The notes beneath the pieces are model-generated. The model was not told the origin of the DNA. It did not search any database and was given only the letters and a program-made list of their open reading frames with translations. The translations under genes and the position numbers were made by a program. A stretch of 64,000 bases of DNA, from positions 3,118,687-3,182,686 of the forward strand of contig JAZBQD010000027.1 in the NCBI GenBank assembly GCA_036583965.1. Direction: 5' to 3'. Origin of the DNA: Prunella strophiata (Eukaryota; Chordata; Aves; Passeriformes; Prunellidae). Below are positions 39,401 to 48,898 of the stretch, piece after piece; position 1 is the first letter of the stretch; the number at the start of each line of letters is the position of its first letter.

Positions 39401-41859
39401 TGAACAAGGGTTAACATGGCGCATTCTCCTCTTACTAAAATGATGTCATTTCCCTCCCCCTCCCCGAAAGTATCTGTTGCTTGGTTGTTTACATACTGAA
39501 TTTAAAATCTATACTATAGACCTGCGTGACTTAAAATTGAATGAATTCTCATACCTGAAAACATTTGTACAAATTTAATTTAAACTTCCCGTGCTTCAAT
39601 ATTACTAAAAAGTATTGGGTTTTAGCTGCAAATTGCCCATTTTCCCCATTTTCTGTACTTTCTCCACAAAAATAAAGACTAAGAAAACGGAGGTACTGAT
39701 ACACTGTAGAAATTGTCCCAATGAGTTTATAATCCAGTGTGAGTTACACAGTACTGATAAGTAAAGGAAGTTCAACCAGACAGTTTAATCCTCCAATTTC
39801 CTGTCTTCTAATCAGCCACTGATTCCTCTGGCTTTAAATTAGAAACATTCATGGCAATATTCAGGACAGGTGAAGGAAAAAGAGTAGAAAACAGCTAAGA
39901 CAAATACTTGTAAGCAAGAGGAGGCCACTTATAGAAAATGAAGACAATATAAAGTATGTATAATGTATAAACACTGAAGTGTTTGAGCTACACAGAGAAT
40001 TTAGCAACTCTGATAGAGAAGGAATAATTTTATTAAAAATATTTATACAGCAGCTGAGCAGCATATGAACATACAAGAGTTACTGTATAAAACAAAGGAA
40101 ATCCATGCTGCAATGTTACACTGTTCACACTTTGTTATTTTTATAGGGGCAGGAGCAAGATAATTATTCCTACATGTATGCCTTTTGAAATACTGTAAAT
40201 CATAAGAAGCACAAATCAGAAAAGCCACGGATGGTTCAACAGCATGTGGGGATTACCATGATAAACTTGGACTGAAAGTGTATATGGATACGCTCAGTGA
40301 TTTAAATGAAAAATACTTTTTTGAGTATTTTGGCAGTGCCAATTAACTTTCCATAAGATGAAATTAAATATTTATTAGATGCGCTACCATTTTTATTTTC
40401 ATTTGCAATGAGATTTATAGTAAGGATTCTACTAATTCTTAGTTGATGGAAATGCTAGCAACATTTTGACATTTTCACATTTTTTAAAATTGCATTAATT
40501 ACCTGCGCAATTCCAGATATTTCTCTGAATAAACAGAGGTGTGGAAGAAAATTAGTCACCAAAAGCTTCAGTGAAAATGTGATGTTAAGAACCTTTAAAC
40601 TAAATTACCATTTTAAGTCTAGGCTGACTATTTTTAATTAATTCTGGTTTCACTCATGGCTTCGACAGAAAATAAAGACATTCACACTGAACTGTGGACT
40701 GAGAGCGAGATAGTAAAATTAGAAAATAATTATTTTGGAAATGACTGGAAGATCTGCTTTAACTGTCGCATTCAATAACAGCAGTTTGCTCATACATGGA
40801 GTCATTTGAAATGGCTTCTTATTTATTAATGAGGCTTTTTTTTCCCCCTTCAGATGCTTCACCAAGAGCAGTTTGGGGGTTTGAAACTGTTTGGATGGAG
40901 GCAACTCAAATTATGGGTCCAGGTTGGCTCTCAGTCACTCAGGTGAGCAAACCTGGAGTCGCTCCACTCCTCGCAACGCAGCAACTTCAGGCTGGTGGCA
41001 GCATAAACCTTGAGCAGAATTTGGCCCAATTTGGGGTCTTTAGCTTTGTTTTGCCATGGAGGATTTTCCCTCCAGGATATACCTTTGCTGCACATCTATT
41101 TCAATAACCCCGTGCAAAGGAATTTTGCAGACAATCCCTTATTAAACATATTATGGTCACATCATACTGGCTTGCTAGAGCAAATAATTAAAAAAAATAA
41201 TCAGCTTGAAATAAATGTTTATAAAAGTAGCACAGCTGCACATATTTGTTACAAATGCAAGACAGAGTACTGAAACTTTTCTATGACTAACCCTTTAGTG
41301 TCTCTATGACAGCAGCAAATTTCAATTGAAAGTGCCAATGAAAGCAAAATAATGATAATTTTTCCAACAAATTCAACTCGTATTTTCAGGCTCCTATATC
41401 AGTTAAATTATTTGCTATTATACATATATTTTAAAAATAAATATAACTCCTTCTTACACAAATTTACAACATTTGGGGGAAATTTTATGCTAAAATGTCA
41501 CATTACAATATAGACAGAATAATAACTGTTTCTGCATGTACTTGATTAAAGCATAAAAAAAGTAGATTAGGTGTAAGAGTGCCTTAAAACAGTGGAGACA
41601 AATGCAATTATTACTGAAATGTACAAATCCTGCGGCTTCTGCTGAAATAGTTTGAAACATTTACAACTGTCTACAAGAAAGAGAAATAACATTTTTTTCT
41701 TTTACTTTGACCTCTTGCTATTTTGGCAAGTAAGATAAAATATATTAGCCATTCCATCAGATGGCTGGGGAGGAAAAACTAGCTGTGATGAGGAAAAACG
41801 AATTAAAGGAGCATTAATAAAGATTATCTATGAAAGAAAATAAGGTCAAAATTAGAACT

Positions 41860-42420
41860 CTGCATTTTAAAGCCACCTTTCAAAATTGCAAGCTGCTTTC
41901 CCCAATGCTAAAATCCATTCATTTTACTAATCATGCAATCAACCAATCTCCATTATCTCCAGAGCTGGCTATAAACATGCTATAGACTGGGGTGAAAGAG
42001 GGAGAGTGTGAGGTTGAGAGACAGAGAGAGGGAAAGAAAGAAAACAAGAAAGAAAGAAAGAGAGAGAGATTACTACACCCAGCCTTTTATAAAGCCGTTT
42101 CTTTCATTATAACAGGTCTTTTCATCCCAGTGACACAGAACCTTTAAATTTGGGCATAATGCTCCAGTACAGTACACAGCTATAGCTTCAAATGGATTTA
42201 GAACCTGCTCCAGAAAAAAACCAAACTCCCTCGCTTGACACACAAATTGTTTACGATTCATTAAAAAGCAAAATTGCATATCCCAGTGCTGGCAGCTGAG
42301 TCCATATGGGTGCAAGGGGTATTCACTCATCTCTTTGTATGCTGGCAGTACCAAACCGAAGTTTAGCGCTGTGCAGCTGAGATTTTGTGCAGCCAGACGA
42401 TGCATGAGGTAATTTTCAAA
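41860..42420. other. Repeat-poor intronic block with a minus-strand open frame
   Basis: Contains a purine-only tract (42000-42070) and, on the minus strand, an ATG-initiated 110-codon frame (42405 to 42073) beginning MHRLAAQNLS. The frame contains a phase-0 CAG|GT (CAG|GTTCTA near 42209), but that is a weak donor. I recognise no domain. Candidate conserved noncoding element; conservation cannot be seen from one sequence. Confidence 0.25.
42000..42070. repeat. GA/GAAA purine tract
   Basis: Mostly purine with few interruptions: GGGAGAGTGTGAGG, then GAGAGACAGAGAGAGGG, then AAAGAAAG units and a final GAGAGAGAGA. A simple repeat, C-poor and T-poor on the plus strand. Confidence 0.85.
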
Positions 42421-43559
42421 GCTTTATTTGTCTTTAAAACATTAAAATCTGCTCTCTAGCTTACTTTTGATGAAAAGAATGTGGCAAATGGGATGAGGTT
42501 TGGGGGGGGTGGTAAAAAAAATCTATTTTTGTTGTGTGTTTTAGATTCATAATGTATGAAAAACTGCTTATTACTCCATCAATAATTGAAACTTTGTATG
42601 AAAATTATTTGTAATTAACACATCTATTGTAAAGATCTTGAATTATTCACTTCAGCTAAAAATAACGTCTCTTATCTATCACAACTTCTACAAAAAAAGG
42701 CTATTTAAGTGATTTTTTTTTTCTGTTAGAAAATAAATGGTGTGATGTTCAAGTTTAAGGAGAACTTTCTGCAATGTTTAATCTAAACAACAGCATGTGT
42801 GGTTATAAAACTGTTTATTTTTAGGCAAGTGCATTACTAAATGTTTCCAGGATTTTTACATATTATATTCACAGCACTAAAACATCTGTGAAATAGATGT
42901 GACTGAAATGAAACTTCCTTGGACACTTTCTCTAGAGTGCTAATAACTGCCTAGTAACATTTGAGGATACTTATTAAATAATAAACACGGACGTACCTCA
43001 TCATAAAAGCAGCCGATAGACAATAAAAGAGGAGTGGTAATAAAATATACAAATGGCTTGGAATAAGGCAAAATCACAGCATGATATAAATCTTGTGGCT
43101 AAAACAGGTACTTGAAAAACTTTGTTTTGAAAACGATAAGTAAAAATCAATAGCCTTATTTACAGGGGTTTAACAAGCTAAAAAAAAAAAAAAAGTCACA
43201 TGAATAATCAACAGTTTATGTGCATGCAAATACCCCTTCCCCCTCCAACTTCTCCTGGCAGAAAGTCTAATTGGAAAATCAGTACTATAAGTAAAGTGGT
43301 TAGCCTTCCCTATTCCCATTAACCAAACACTGCATGTTGCATTTCACTGGCAACCGCTGGCAAACCTCTAATAGACGCTTAAAAAATTAAGAGTTTAGAT
43401 AAAAAAAAAAAACCAAAACGGAAAACCCTGAGCCCAAACACCTTTAAATACAAGCCACATGATATACACAATGGCTACCACCAAGCTGTAGAATAAAAAC
43501 CTTCCGGATCTCACTTTTAAAAGTCTTTCAAGTCCTCTGAGGTCTTAAACTTTCCAAAT

Positions 43560-44400
43560 GATACCAAAATTGGTCCGGGGCGGCGAGGGGGAGGGAAAGC
43601 CCCCGACTTGTTTCAGCGTATCATACAATGAAAGTGATCATGCCTTGTTTTGTAATTCCACTCGCCAGTCCTTTTTTAACTGATATCTATGTGAAATGAG
43701 CTGAGGTTCACGGTCCAGTTAGGAGCGGATAATACATTCATTGTCCTGGCAGCAAACTTTTCCTCTCACTGGAAGAATTCACGCTTGCCACAAGAATAAT
43801 AATTACAGAAAACTAAAAATGCACTGCTAACGAATTAATCCCTAACGGACAACACGCTAACGAGGGCAGTAATGATTTGAGGACTCTCTTCCTCGCAACA
43901 GGACTTGCATCTTCTGCTACAATGGGCTATTGTGCATCCTCCTAACTCACTATACCTCTTATAGATTCAAGATGTCAAAGGTTGTCTGGCCCGGCTGACC
44001 ATGACATGCTAGTTAACTCGTTCTACGGAGCACGTTGGGACTTTATTGAAACTTTAATTGTGCCCAAAAGCAGCTAGAGCCAGACTATGTGGGATCTGTA
44101 ACACATGGCTCCAGGTCAGCACAGCCCGGGAACCTGTTCTAACGCAAACAAGCGGAGGGAAAAGTTAGATCGGGGTCTCGGATGAACGGCAGCACCTCGC
44201 AAACCGCGCTCCTCTCACACGTGATGATTTTACACCACGCCACGACCGCACCGTTCCAGGCTTTTACAGGGATCGACTCGCTTTGTAACGGACTAAACTT
44301 TCCACCTTCCCTTTTTACAAAATACTGCATGGTGAAAAATGCACGCGCACACGGACGCTGGAAAGCAGCAGATAAAATAAAACAAACTGAGCGTTAGGCA
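43560..44400. promoter_or_regulatory. CpG-retaining element just inside NFI intron 1
   Basis: By eye this roughly 840-bp stretch contains around 40 CpG dinucleotides at only moderate GC, whereas flanking kilobases have a few each. Examples are the cluster at 43575-43606, the run AACGAATT/AACGG/AACACGC/AACGAGG near 43830-43865, and the dense group at 44170-44360. It begins about 300 bp 3' of the NFI donor in gene orientation. Retained CpGs imply germline hypomethylation, as at promoters and key developmental enhancers. The TAAT-rich middle (43795-43880) suits homeodomain binding. Short open frames on both strands (44182-44397 plus, 44139-44330 minus) are not recognisable proteins. It could also be a promoter for another NFI-associated transcript. 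Confidence 0.55.
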
Positions 44401-44698
44401 GCTGACTGAGACAAGTTACTCTGCACAACAAGGCTTTTTCAAACTACTTCTTTGCATACTTTTTTTTTTTTTTTCCCTTAAGGAGAATTGAAAAAGCTTC
44501 CCTCTGGAAACTGTAGTGCACATTAACAGTCTCCTGTTACACAGGGGAAAGCACACAAGTGGGACAAGTGTGAGGCTGCTCTACTGAAGAGTGTGAAAAA
44601 AATCAAATGTTAATTTGATAAATGTGAGGTCTGGGACATTTTGTCAAAGAGGGAGGGAAAGTAGAAAAGGGAGAAAAAAAAAAGCAGCCCTGCTGCCA

Positions 44699-44707
44699 AC
44701 TCACCAT
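44699..44707 (-). other. 5' splice site of the NFI alternative exon
   Basis: Read on the minus strand, the exon ends TGGTGGATG and the intron begins GTGAGT, a full match to the vertebrate donor consensus from +1 to +6. The junction falls between codons (phase 0), which is what joining to an NFI exon that begins with the Asp codon of DEFHPF requires. This site shows that the open frame continuing past 44704 is intronic read-through, not protein. Confidence 0.85.
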
Positions 44708-44800
44708 CCACCAAGTTCTGGCCGAGATGTCGTAGCAGAGCTGCCATTTGATGGAGCCGTCGGAGGTTTTCCCTGCCATTATGCTGTCAGCAAGCTTCAT
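44705..44800 (-). CDS. NFIA/NFIB: Nuclear Factor I alternative first coding exon (NFIA or NFIB)
   Basis: Seen: an ATG at 44800 opens 32 codons, starting MKLADSIMAG, with GSIKWQLCYDISARTWWM at the C-terminal end, and stopping exactly at ATG|GTGAGT. An in-frame TAG at 44807-44809 fixes the start unless the CAG just before the ATG is itself a splice acceptor. Known: NFI proteins are nuclear dimeric transcription factors binding TTGGC(N5)GCCAA through an N-terminal CTF/NFI domain. They regulate glial, brain, lung and muscle differentiation. An alternative promoter supplies this N-terminus in place of the short one ending CLTQ, and both join in phase 0 to the exon starting DEFHPF. Inference: the human NFIA exon as I recall it has Val-7 and Ala-12, here Ile and Thr, so this is either a diverged bird NFIA or the NFIB paralogue. 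NFIC and NFIX are less likely given the AT-rich, very long intron. Family call strong, paralogue call unresolved. Confidence 0.87.
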
Positions 44801-44806
44801 CTGATG

Positions 44807-44869
44807 CTAACTCACGGGAGATAAGACACCTAATTGAGAAAACATTTGCACTGGCATGTTGGGCAACAT
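44807..44869 (-). other. Upstream ORF 2 in the NFI leader (20 codons, in frame with NFI)
   Basis: An ATG at 44869 opens 20 codons (MLPNMPVQMF...) ending at TAG 44807-44809, only six bases before the NFI ATG and in the same frame. It overlaps upstream ORF 1 in another frame and has two further internal ATGs. Its stop prevents an N-terminal extension of NFI. The very short stop-to-start spacing would favour neither ordinary reinitiation nor leaky read-through. Real only if this segment is transcribed as leader. Confidence 0.35.
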
Positions 44870-44898
44870 GTAGCCCGGTCCATACCATATGGAATCAT
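44830..44898 (-). other. Upstream ORF 1 in the NFI leader (22 codons, Cys-rich)
   Basis: On the minus strand an ATG at 44898 opens 22 codons ending in TAG at 44830-44832, 29 bases before the NFI start and in a different frame. The peptide begins MIPYGMDRAT and contains five cysteines in its second half (CCPTCQCKC). If this DNA is in the mRNA leader, the uORF could reduce or condition translation of the NFI start. Whether the peptide itself matters cannot be judged from one sequence. A 12-base A run on the plus strand (a U run in the mRNA) lies just upstream of it. Confidence 0.35.
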
Positions 44899-44995
44899 GG
44901 GTAAAAAAAAAAAATCTCCTTGACAATGAACCAATCTCTCACAGACCCAGTGGCAAGGTGAAGTGGAGATGAAAAGTCATCTGCTCCTAGCACTG

Positions 44996-45065
44996 TCTTC
45001 TCCTCTCTCTCTCTCTCTCTCTCCCTCTCTCCCCCCCTCTCACTCACTCTTTTTTTTTTTTTTTT
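44996..45065. repeat. CT/GA tract followed by a T run, upstream of the NFI exon
   Basis: A pyrimidine-only stretch on the plus strand: (TC)n, then C-rich CT, then CACTCACTC, then 15-16 T. On the transcribed minus strand it reads A-run, GAGTGAGTG, GGGGGGG, (GA)n. It lies about 200 bp upstream of the NFI start codon, so it may be promoter-proximal; GA/CT tracts are common at TATA-less developmental promoters and can adopt triplex structures. Confidence 0.8.
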
Positions 45066-45416
45066 AAATAAGAACCCACTGCTCAACATCAAAGAGAGGC
45101 GGTCAAAATTAGGGCTTCATCACTCAGATGATTTTGGTCTGCAAGGTTTTTCTTTTCTCTTTTTTATTTTTTAAGAAGAATAAAGAGATTTAATAGGACA
45201 AAGGCAGGTAGTGGACTGTGGAGGGAGATCGCCACAGGCTATTAGCCTAAAATTTCTGCTTGACAGATGGAACTGCTTAGAGACTATCATGCAATGTTTT
45301 GGGTGTTTTTTTTTTTAAAGACTTTCAGTCTGATTCAGTATCTGTTTATCGCAGCTACTTTTCTCATGTACGTGACTGGGGGGGAAAAGACTGAGCAAAA
45401 AAAGAAAAAAGATCGC

Positions 45417-45435
45417 GTCTTTCTTTCTTTCTTTC
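45417..45435. repeat. (TTTC)n microsatellite
   Basis: About four and a half TTTC units within CGTCTTTCTTTCTTTC...CATAAT. Confidence 0.85.
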
Positions 45436-46080
45436 ATAATTGTGCATATAATAATTTAAGCAGTGAAAGACAAAACAAAAGTATAAACTGTCCAACTTAA
45501 TTTCTCGATCCAGTGACAGACACTTTCTGAAGGAATCAAATGATCTTTCATGATTTTTTGAGACACTCAAGTTTTGACTATTTATTGCTTCTTGATTTTA
45601 GATATCAGATCATATTGTTTAAATTAATGACTTTTCATATAAAAGTTCAAAGTGCCCTCTAAGAACTGAACAATTCCCTTTTTATATATTTGTAAAATAT
45701 CATTTTGCTACAATATTTTTAAAATGTGGTTTTTAATGTTACATTTCTTAATCCCATCAGGTGACAGCTGCCAAACTCACAGAGGTTTGTTTCTCCCTCC
45801 TGCAAAACTTCTCTGTCACACTCAAAATTTACATGAGGAATTGACAGATAACTTGGGAAAAGACAGCCCCAAAACAAACTGCTTTGAAAAGTTATGAAAT
45901 CATGTTATTGCCTGATATTAAAATCTTTTCCTGCCTAGCAAAGTCAGAGATAATCATAGATTTTCTCATCTCATTTTCCCACTTCTCCTGGTGCACTGTA
46001 AACCCCACTGAAGTATTACTTTTGTGACAGCTGACTATTAAGCAGGCAGTGAATGCTTTCCATTTAAATCACCCTGCTGT

Positions 46081-46112
46081 GTCACACGGAGCGACGGTTG
46101 CTCGGCTGTGAC
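46081..46112. other. Near-palindromic hairpin, 32 bp
   Basis: GTCACA and GAGC on the left arm pair with GCTC and TGTGAC on the right, separated by a small CG/GGC internal mismatch and a GACGGTT loop. It retains five CpGs in an otherwise CpG-poor area, 1.3 kb upstream of the NFI exon. Could be a paired-site protein binding element. Confidence 0.45.
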
Positions 46113-48179
46113 CACCACAGTCCCTGACAGGGCACTCCAGCCTATACAGTAGAGCCTTTCCTCAAGTGCTCGAAAAAATGAACTTCTGAACTGGCAAACA
46201 CACTCTCGCCAGGAATATTTCTTAGGGCTGTGGAGCTATGGCTGATACAACTCGCTCACTCAGAAACAGCTACACTCTGCAAATCTTTTTTGTGATTTGG
46301 ACACAAGAGGAAAATGTATTAAAAACATCCACTCGGTTTTAAACAATATTCGTTTCTGTTAGTATCAGAAAGAGGAGCTCGTGGGCGCACAATTCTTGTT
46401 TGGATTATTTTGTGTATTAACTGTTGTTTAACTATTTGGCTACAGCAAAATCGGAATTCTGGGCTGCACAGATTACAGAACTGCCATTCAGTACAGGACA
46501 GAACTAACTCTTATTGAGCTTCAATAATACCCTTGCATTTCTGTGATGTGTGAGATGATAAGCAAATGATTTAGTGTAAGCATGAACTGCTACTGTAATA
46601 TGCAGGGGTTTGGGGTTTTTTTGCCCCAGTCTTACAATCTGTTTGGACTATACATCAGTGCATGGTCTCTGCTACTACAGCATCCCAGTTTGCACTTTTA
46701 GCTCCAGATAGCAGGTACAATCCCACTGCTATTTACAGAAAAGGGTCTGACTAGCATGGGAAGTGTTAAGTTTTATTTTGAGTCCAGAAAAAAAAAAAAA
46801 ATGGACACTGTGCCAGGAACTGTCCTTGCTCTGGCTAGCCAAAGTATTTATTGTCTTCTGTTACTGCAGGTTTGCTAACACTACCTGTCCTTTCAGTCTC
46901 ACTGCTTATTGGGAAAAAACCCTCCCTCTCCAAATAGTCACACAAAATATAAAGCAAAACTCATAGTAACAATCAGCCCTTGAATTGGTGTCAGATTCAA
47001 TTTTCTGCTGCTCTGTCTGCTCCTACCTCTCAAACCCACCATCTTACCCGCCCTGCTTATTATTTATTTAGTATTTCATACCCAGTTGTGCTGCATGTCA
47101 TTCCAGGCAAGTTCTGATAAATCAGTATTCTATATGGGGTTTTAGCACCTGGTGTAGTTAGAGATCTACTGACAAACTTTCTCTGGATTGCTGTATTAAC
47201 CACTTCTTCCTATACCAACATATGATTTTGCCTCCCAATATTAATTGTAAACACACCAACTAAATATTTTTTTTAGAACATACACTTTTCAGATTATGAA
47301 TGACAGAAGCATGAAACCATTTCCTTCCTGACAGTGGAGTGGTTATGTGCAAAGAAATGAGGAGTGCTGTTGGTTAACAGCGTTTTAAATTCAGAACAAT
47401 TAGGTGCAGTTAACTTTGCCATTGTTCTTTCTGATGCTGGGGATGGTGGGTTCTTACCCGTAGAGCAATTACTCCTTTCATAAGCGGCTGTTGTTAATAG
47501 CATTAAAACAAGATTAAATACAACATGTTAAATATTGCAATTATTGTGGAAAATAAAATTATTTGGTGAGCATAATGGGGAGCAAATCAAGCATTTAACA
47601 TGATCCAGGAAATGCTACTCCAAACAATTGCATTTGTTTTATGCAATTTTTCCCCTTTGATTGCTGACAGATGCCGTTTTGGAAACAAACATCTAAGTAG
47701 TTTTCCTTCAATCAGGAAAAAAACCACACACCAGAAAATGGCTACATGTTTTGAATTTAACTCTTGTCAATCAGCATTCTGCACAACGCTCCCTGTGAAT
47801 AGTACTGGGACAAAACGATGCCTTCCAAAGACTAATAAGCAATAAAGATATTTGCTTCTAAATCAGATCTGTTCCGAAAGAAGAAAAAGCCTTCGTGTGG
47901 CATCAACATTTGTGCAGATACAGCTTGCAAAGTAAAAATGCAGCAGTATAGAGTGGTATTTCAAGTTGGAAATAAGTTAGGTGTGTGTGTTGTGGGCTAC
48001 AGGAGATTTAGTTTCTGACAGCTTTAGGCCTCAAGCAATGGATTGAAGCACTTGCCAGTTTCTTTCCAACTTCCTACTGGAGAAGTGGCCAACTACCCAC
48101 AAATAATTTGCTTAATTCTTGAGCAGAGTTACCTGCTGCAGCTCACATAGCACGAGCAGGCCCCTCTATCTTCCCTTAG

Positions 48180-48402
48180 CTGCAAGTTTGGATGAGGATA
48201 TTGTTGTTCCTATCAAGTGTATGGAAACAGGAAAGAATGCTAAAAAAAGGCTAATAAAGTATATTGATTCAGATGACTGTATCAAGCTGGCATTTTACAG
48301 TCTACTGGAAACCAAACGCATGAGAGCATTAGAAATGTTGGCATAGTGGGTGGTTTCTCCAAATGTTGGCTTCTACTCTTCACATCGGTAAAAGAAATGC
48401 AG
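48180..48402 (+). ncRNA. Candidate exon of a transcript divergent from NFI
   Basis: Preceded by a pyrimidine-rich acceptor (CCCCTCTATCTTCCCTTAG, ending 48179) and followed by a CAG|GTAGAA donor-like site at 48402/48403. It contains an open frame to a stop at 48344-48346 (includes VVPIKCMETGKNAKKR) that I do not recognise and that does not span the exon, so noncoding is more likely. Located 3.4 kb upstream of the NFI start on the opposite strand. Pure splice-signal inference. Confidence 0.25.
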
Positions 48403-48540
48403 GTAGAACTGCGGGCAGTTCCCAGTGCCAGACACATCTTTAGGATCTTAGACCTTGTTATTAGATTATCTATTACTTGCACGGTACCCATTGCCCATTA
48501 ACCCTCTCTTTGTTCCCTTTGCCTCCCCCTATTTCTCCAG

Positions 48541-48898
48541 TTGCAATTGCTCAGAACCTTTGCAGCTCATTGCAACAGCGTGATTTAGATCTGTTCCTAA
48601 TTTTGGAGGCGTTTTCCTTGGGAAGCCTCAACTTCGATGATTTACGAGGAGGATTTCCTTATCTCGAACAGCGACAATTAGTTCAAGAGCCACGTGAGAG
48701 CAGGCAGTTGATTTTTGGGCAGCCTCTGAATTGATGCAAAGTTGCTGACAATGAGTGTGCTCTAGCTTTTGGAAATCCTGTAATCCTGGCTTCAATCAAG
48801 AGGATCTGCTGTTGCTGAAGGCGTAAACAAGGAGAGAAGCAGCATGTGACCACTGCTGCTGCACCTTCAAGGACTCCCGAGCCAAAATGAGTGCAATG
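48541..48898 (+). ncRNA. Candidate second exon of the divergent transcript
   Basis: A long pyrimidine tract ending TATTTCTCCAG at 48540 is an excellent acceptor, with a branch-like CCATTAAC about 40 bases upstream. A donor-like ATG|GTAAAG lies at 48898/48899. The implied intron between the two candidate exons (48403-48540) is 138 bases and starts GT and ends AG. An ATG in fair context (CCAAAATGAG, 48887) sits 12 bases before the donor. No protein family is recognised. Confidence 0.25.

Larger units (their letters stand above)
29261..41859. other. AT-rich noncoding intronic DNA, repeat-poor
   Basis: No CR1, no recognised exon. Short simple repeats (GA, CA, poly-A/T) only. 29900-30200 is a mixed-sequence stretch with several retained CpGs (GATGCGGAGGAAGAAGCGAG near 29915, ATAGCGTTTTGCAATTTTGG near 29985) and could be a conserved element. 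A 148-codon frame at 37672-38118 (plus) starts at TTG and looks like chance. Confidence 0.6.
1..44704 (-). other. Intron 1 of the NFI alternative transcript (3' end outside window)
   Basis: Inference from the donor at 44699-44704 and gene direction. I looked on the minus strand for NFI exon 2 (DEFHPFIEALL, CTF/NFI domain) and for the common short first exon ending CLTQ and saw neither, so the intron is at least 44.7 kb. Long 5' introns separating alternative first exons are known for NFIA and NFIB. The intron holds three or four CR1 remnants, low-complexity tracts and CpG-retaining patches listed separately, and no other recognisable exon. Confidence 0.7.
44801..44995 (-). promoter_or_regulatory. 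Probable 5' leader and promoter-proximal region of the NFI alternative transcript
   Basis: This lies immediately upstream of the NFI start codon. It contains an in-frame TAG two codons before the ATG, two short overlapping upstream ORFs, and a 7-bp-arm inverted repeat (44855-44870). No TATA box is visible, and the transcription start cannot be placed from sequence. The bases before the ATG (GCATCAG) give a weak initiation context (C at -3, A at +4). A splice acceptor ending at that CAG is possible, but its pyrimidine tract is poor, so I prefer a continuous leader. Confidence 0.5.

Noticed and set aside
44603..44704. Continuation of the NFI frame past the donor (…VSWQQGCFFF…)
   Set aside because: Lies after a consensus GTGAGT and runs into a pyrimidine tract; intronic read-through, not protein.
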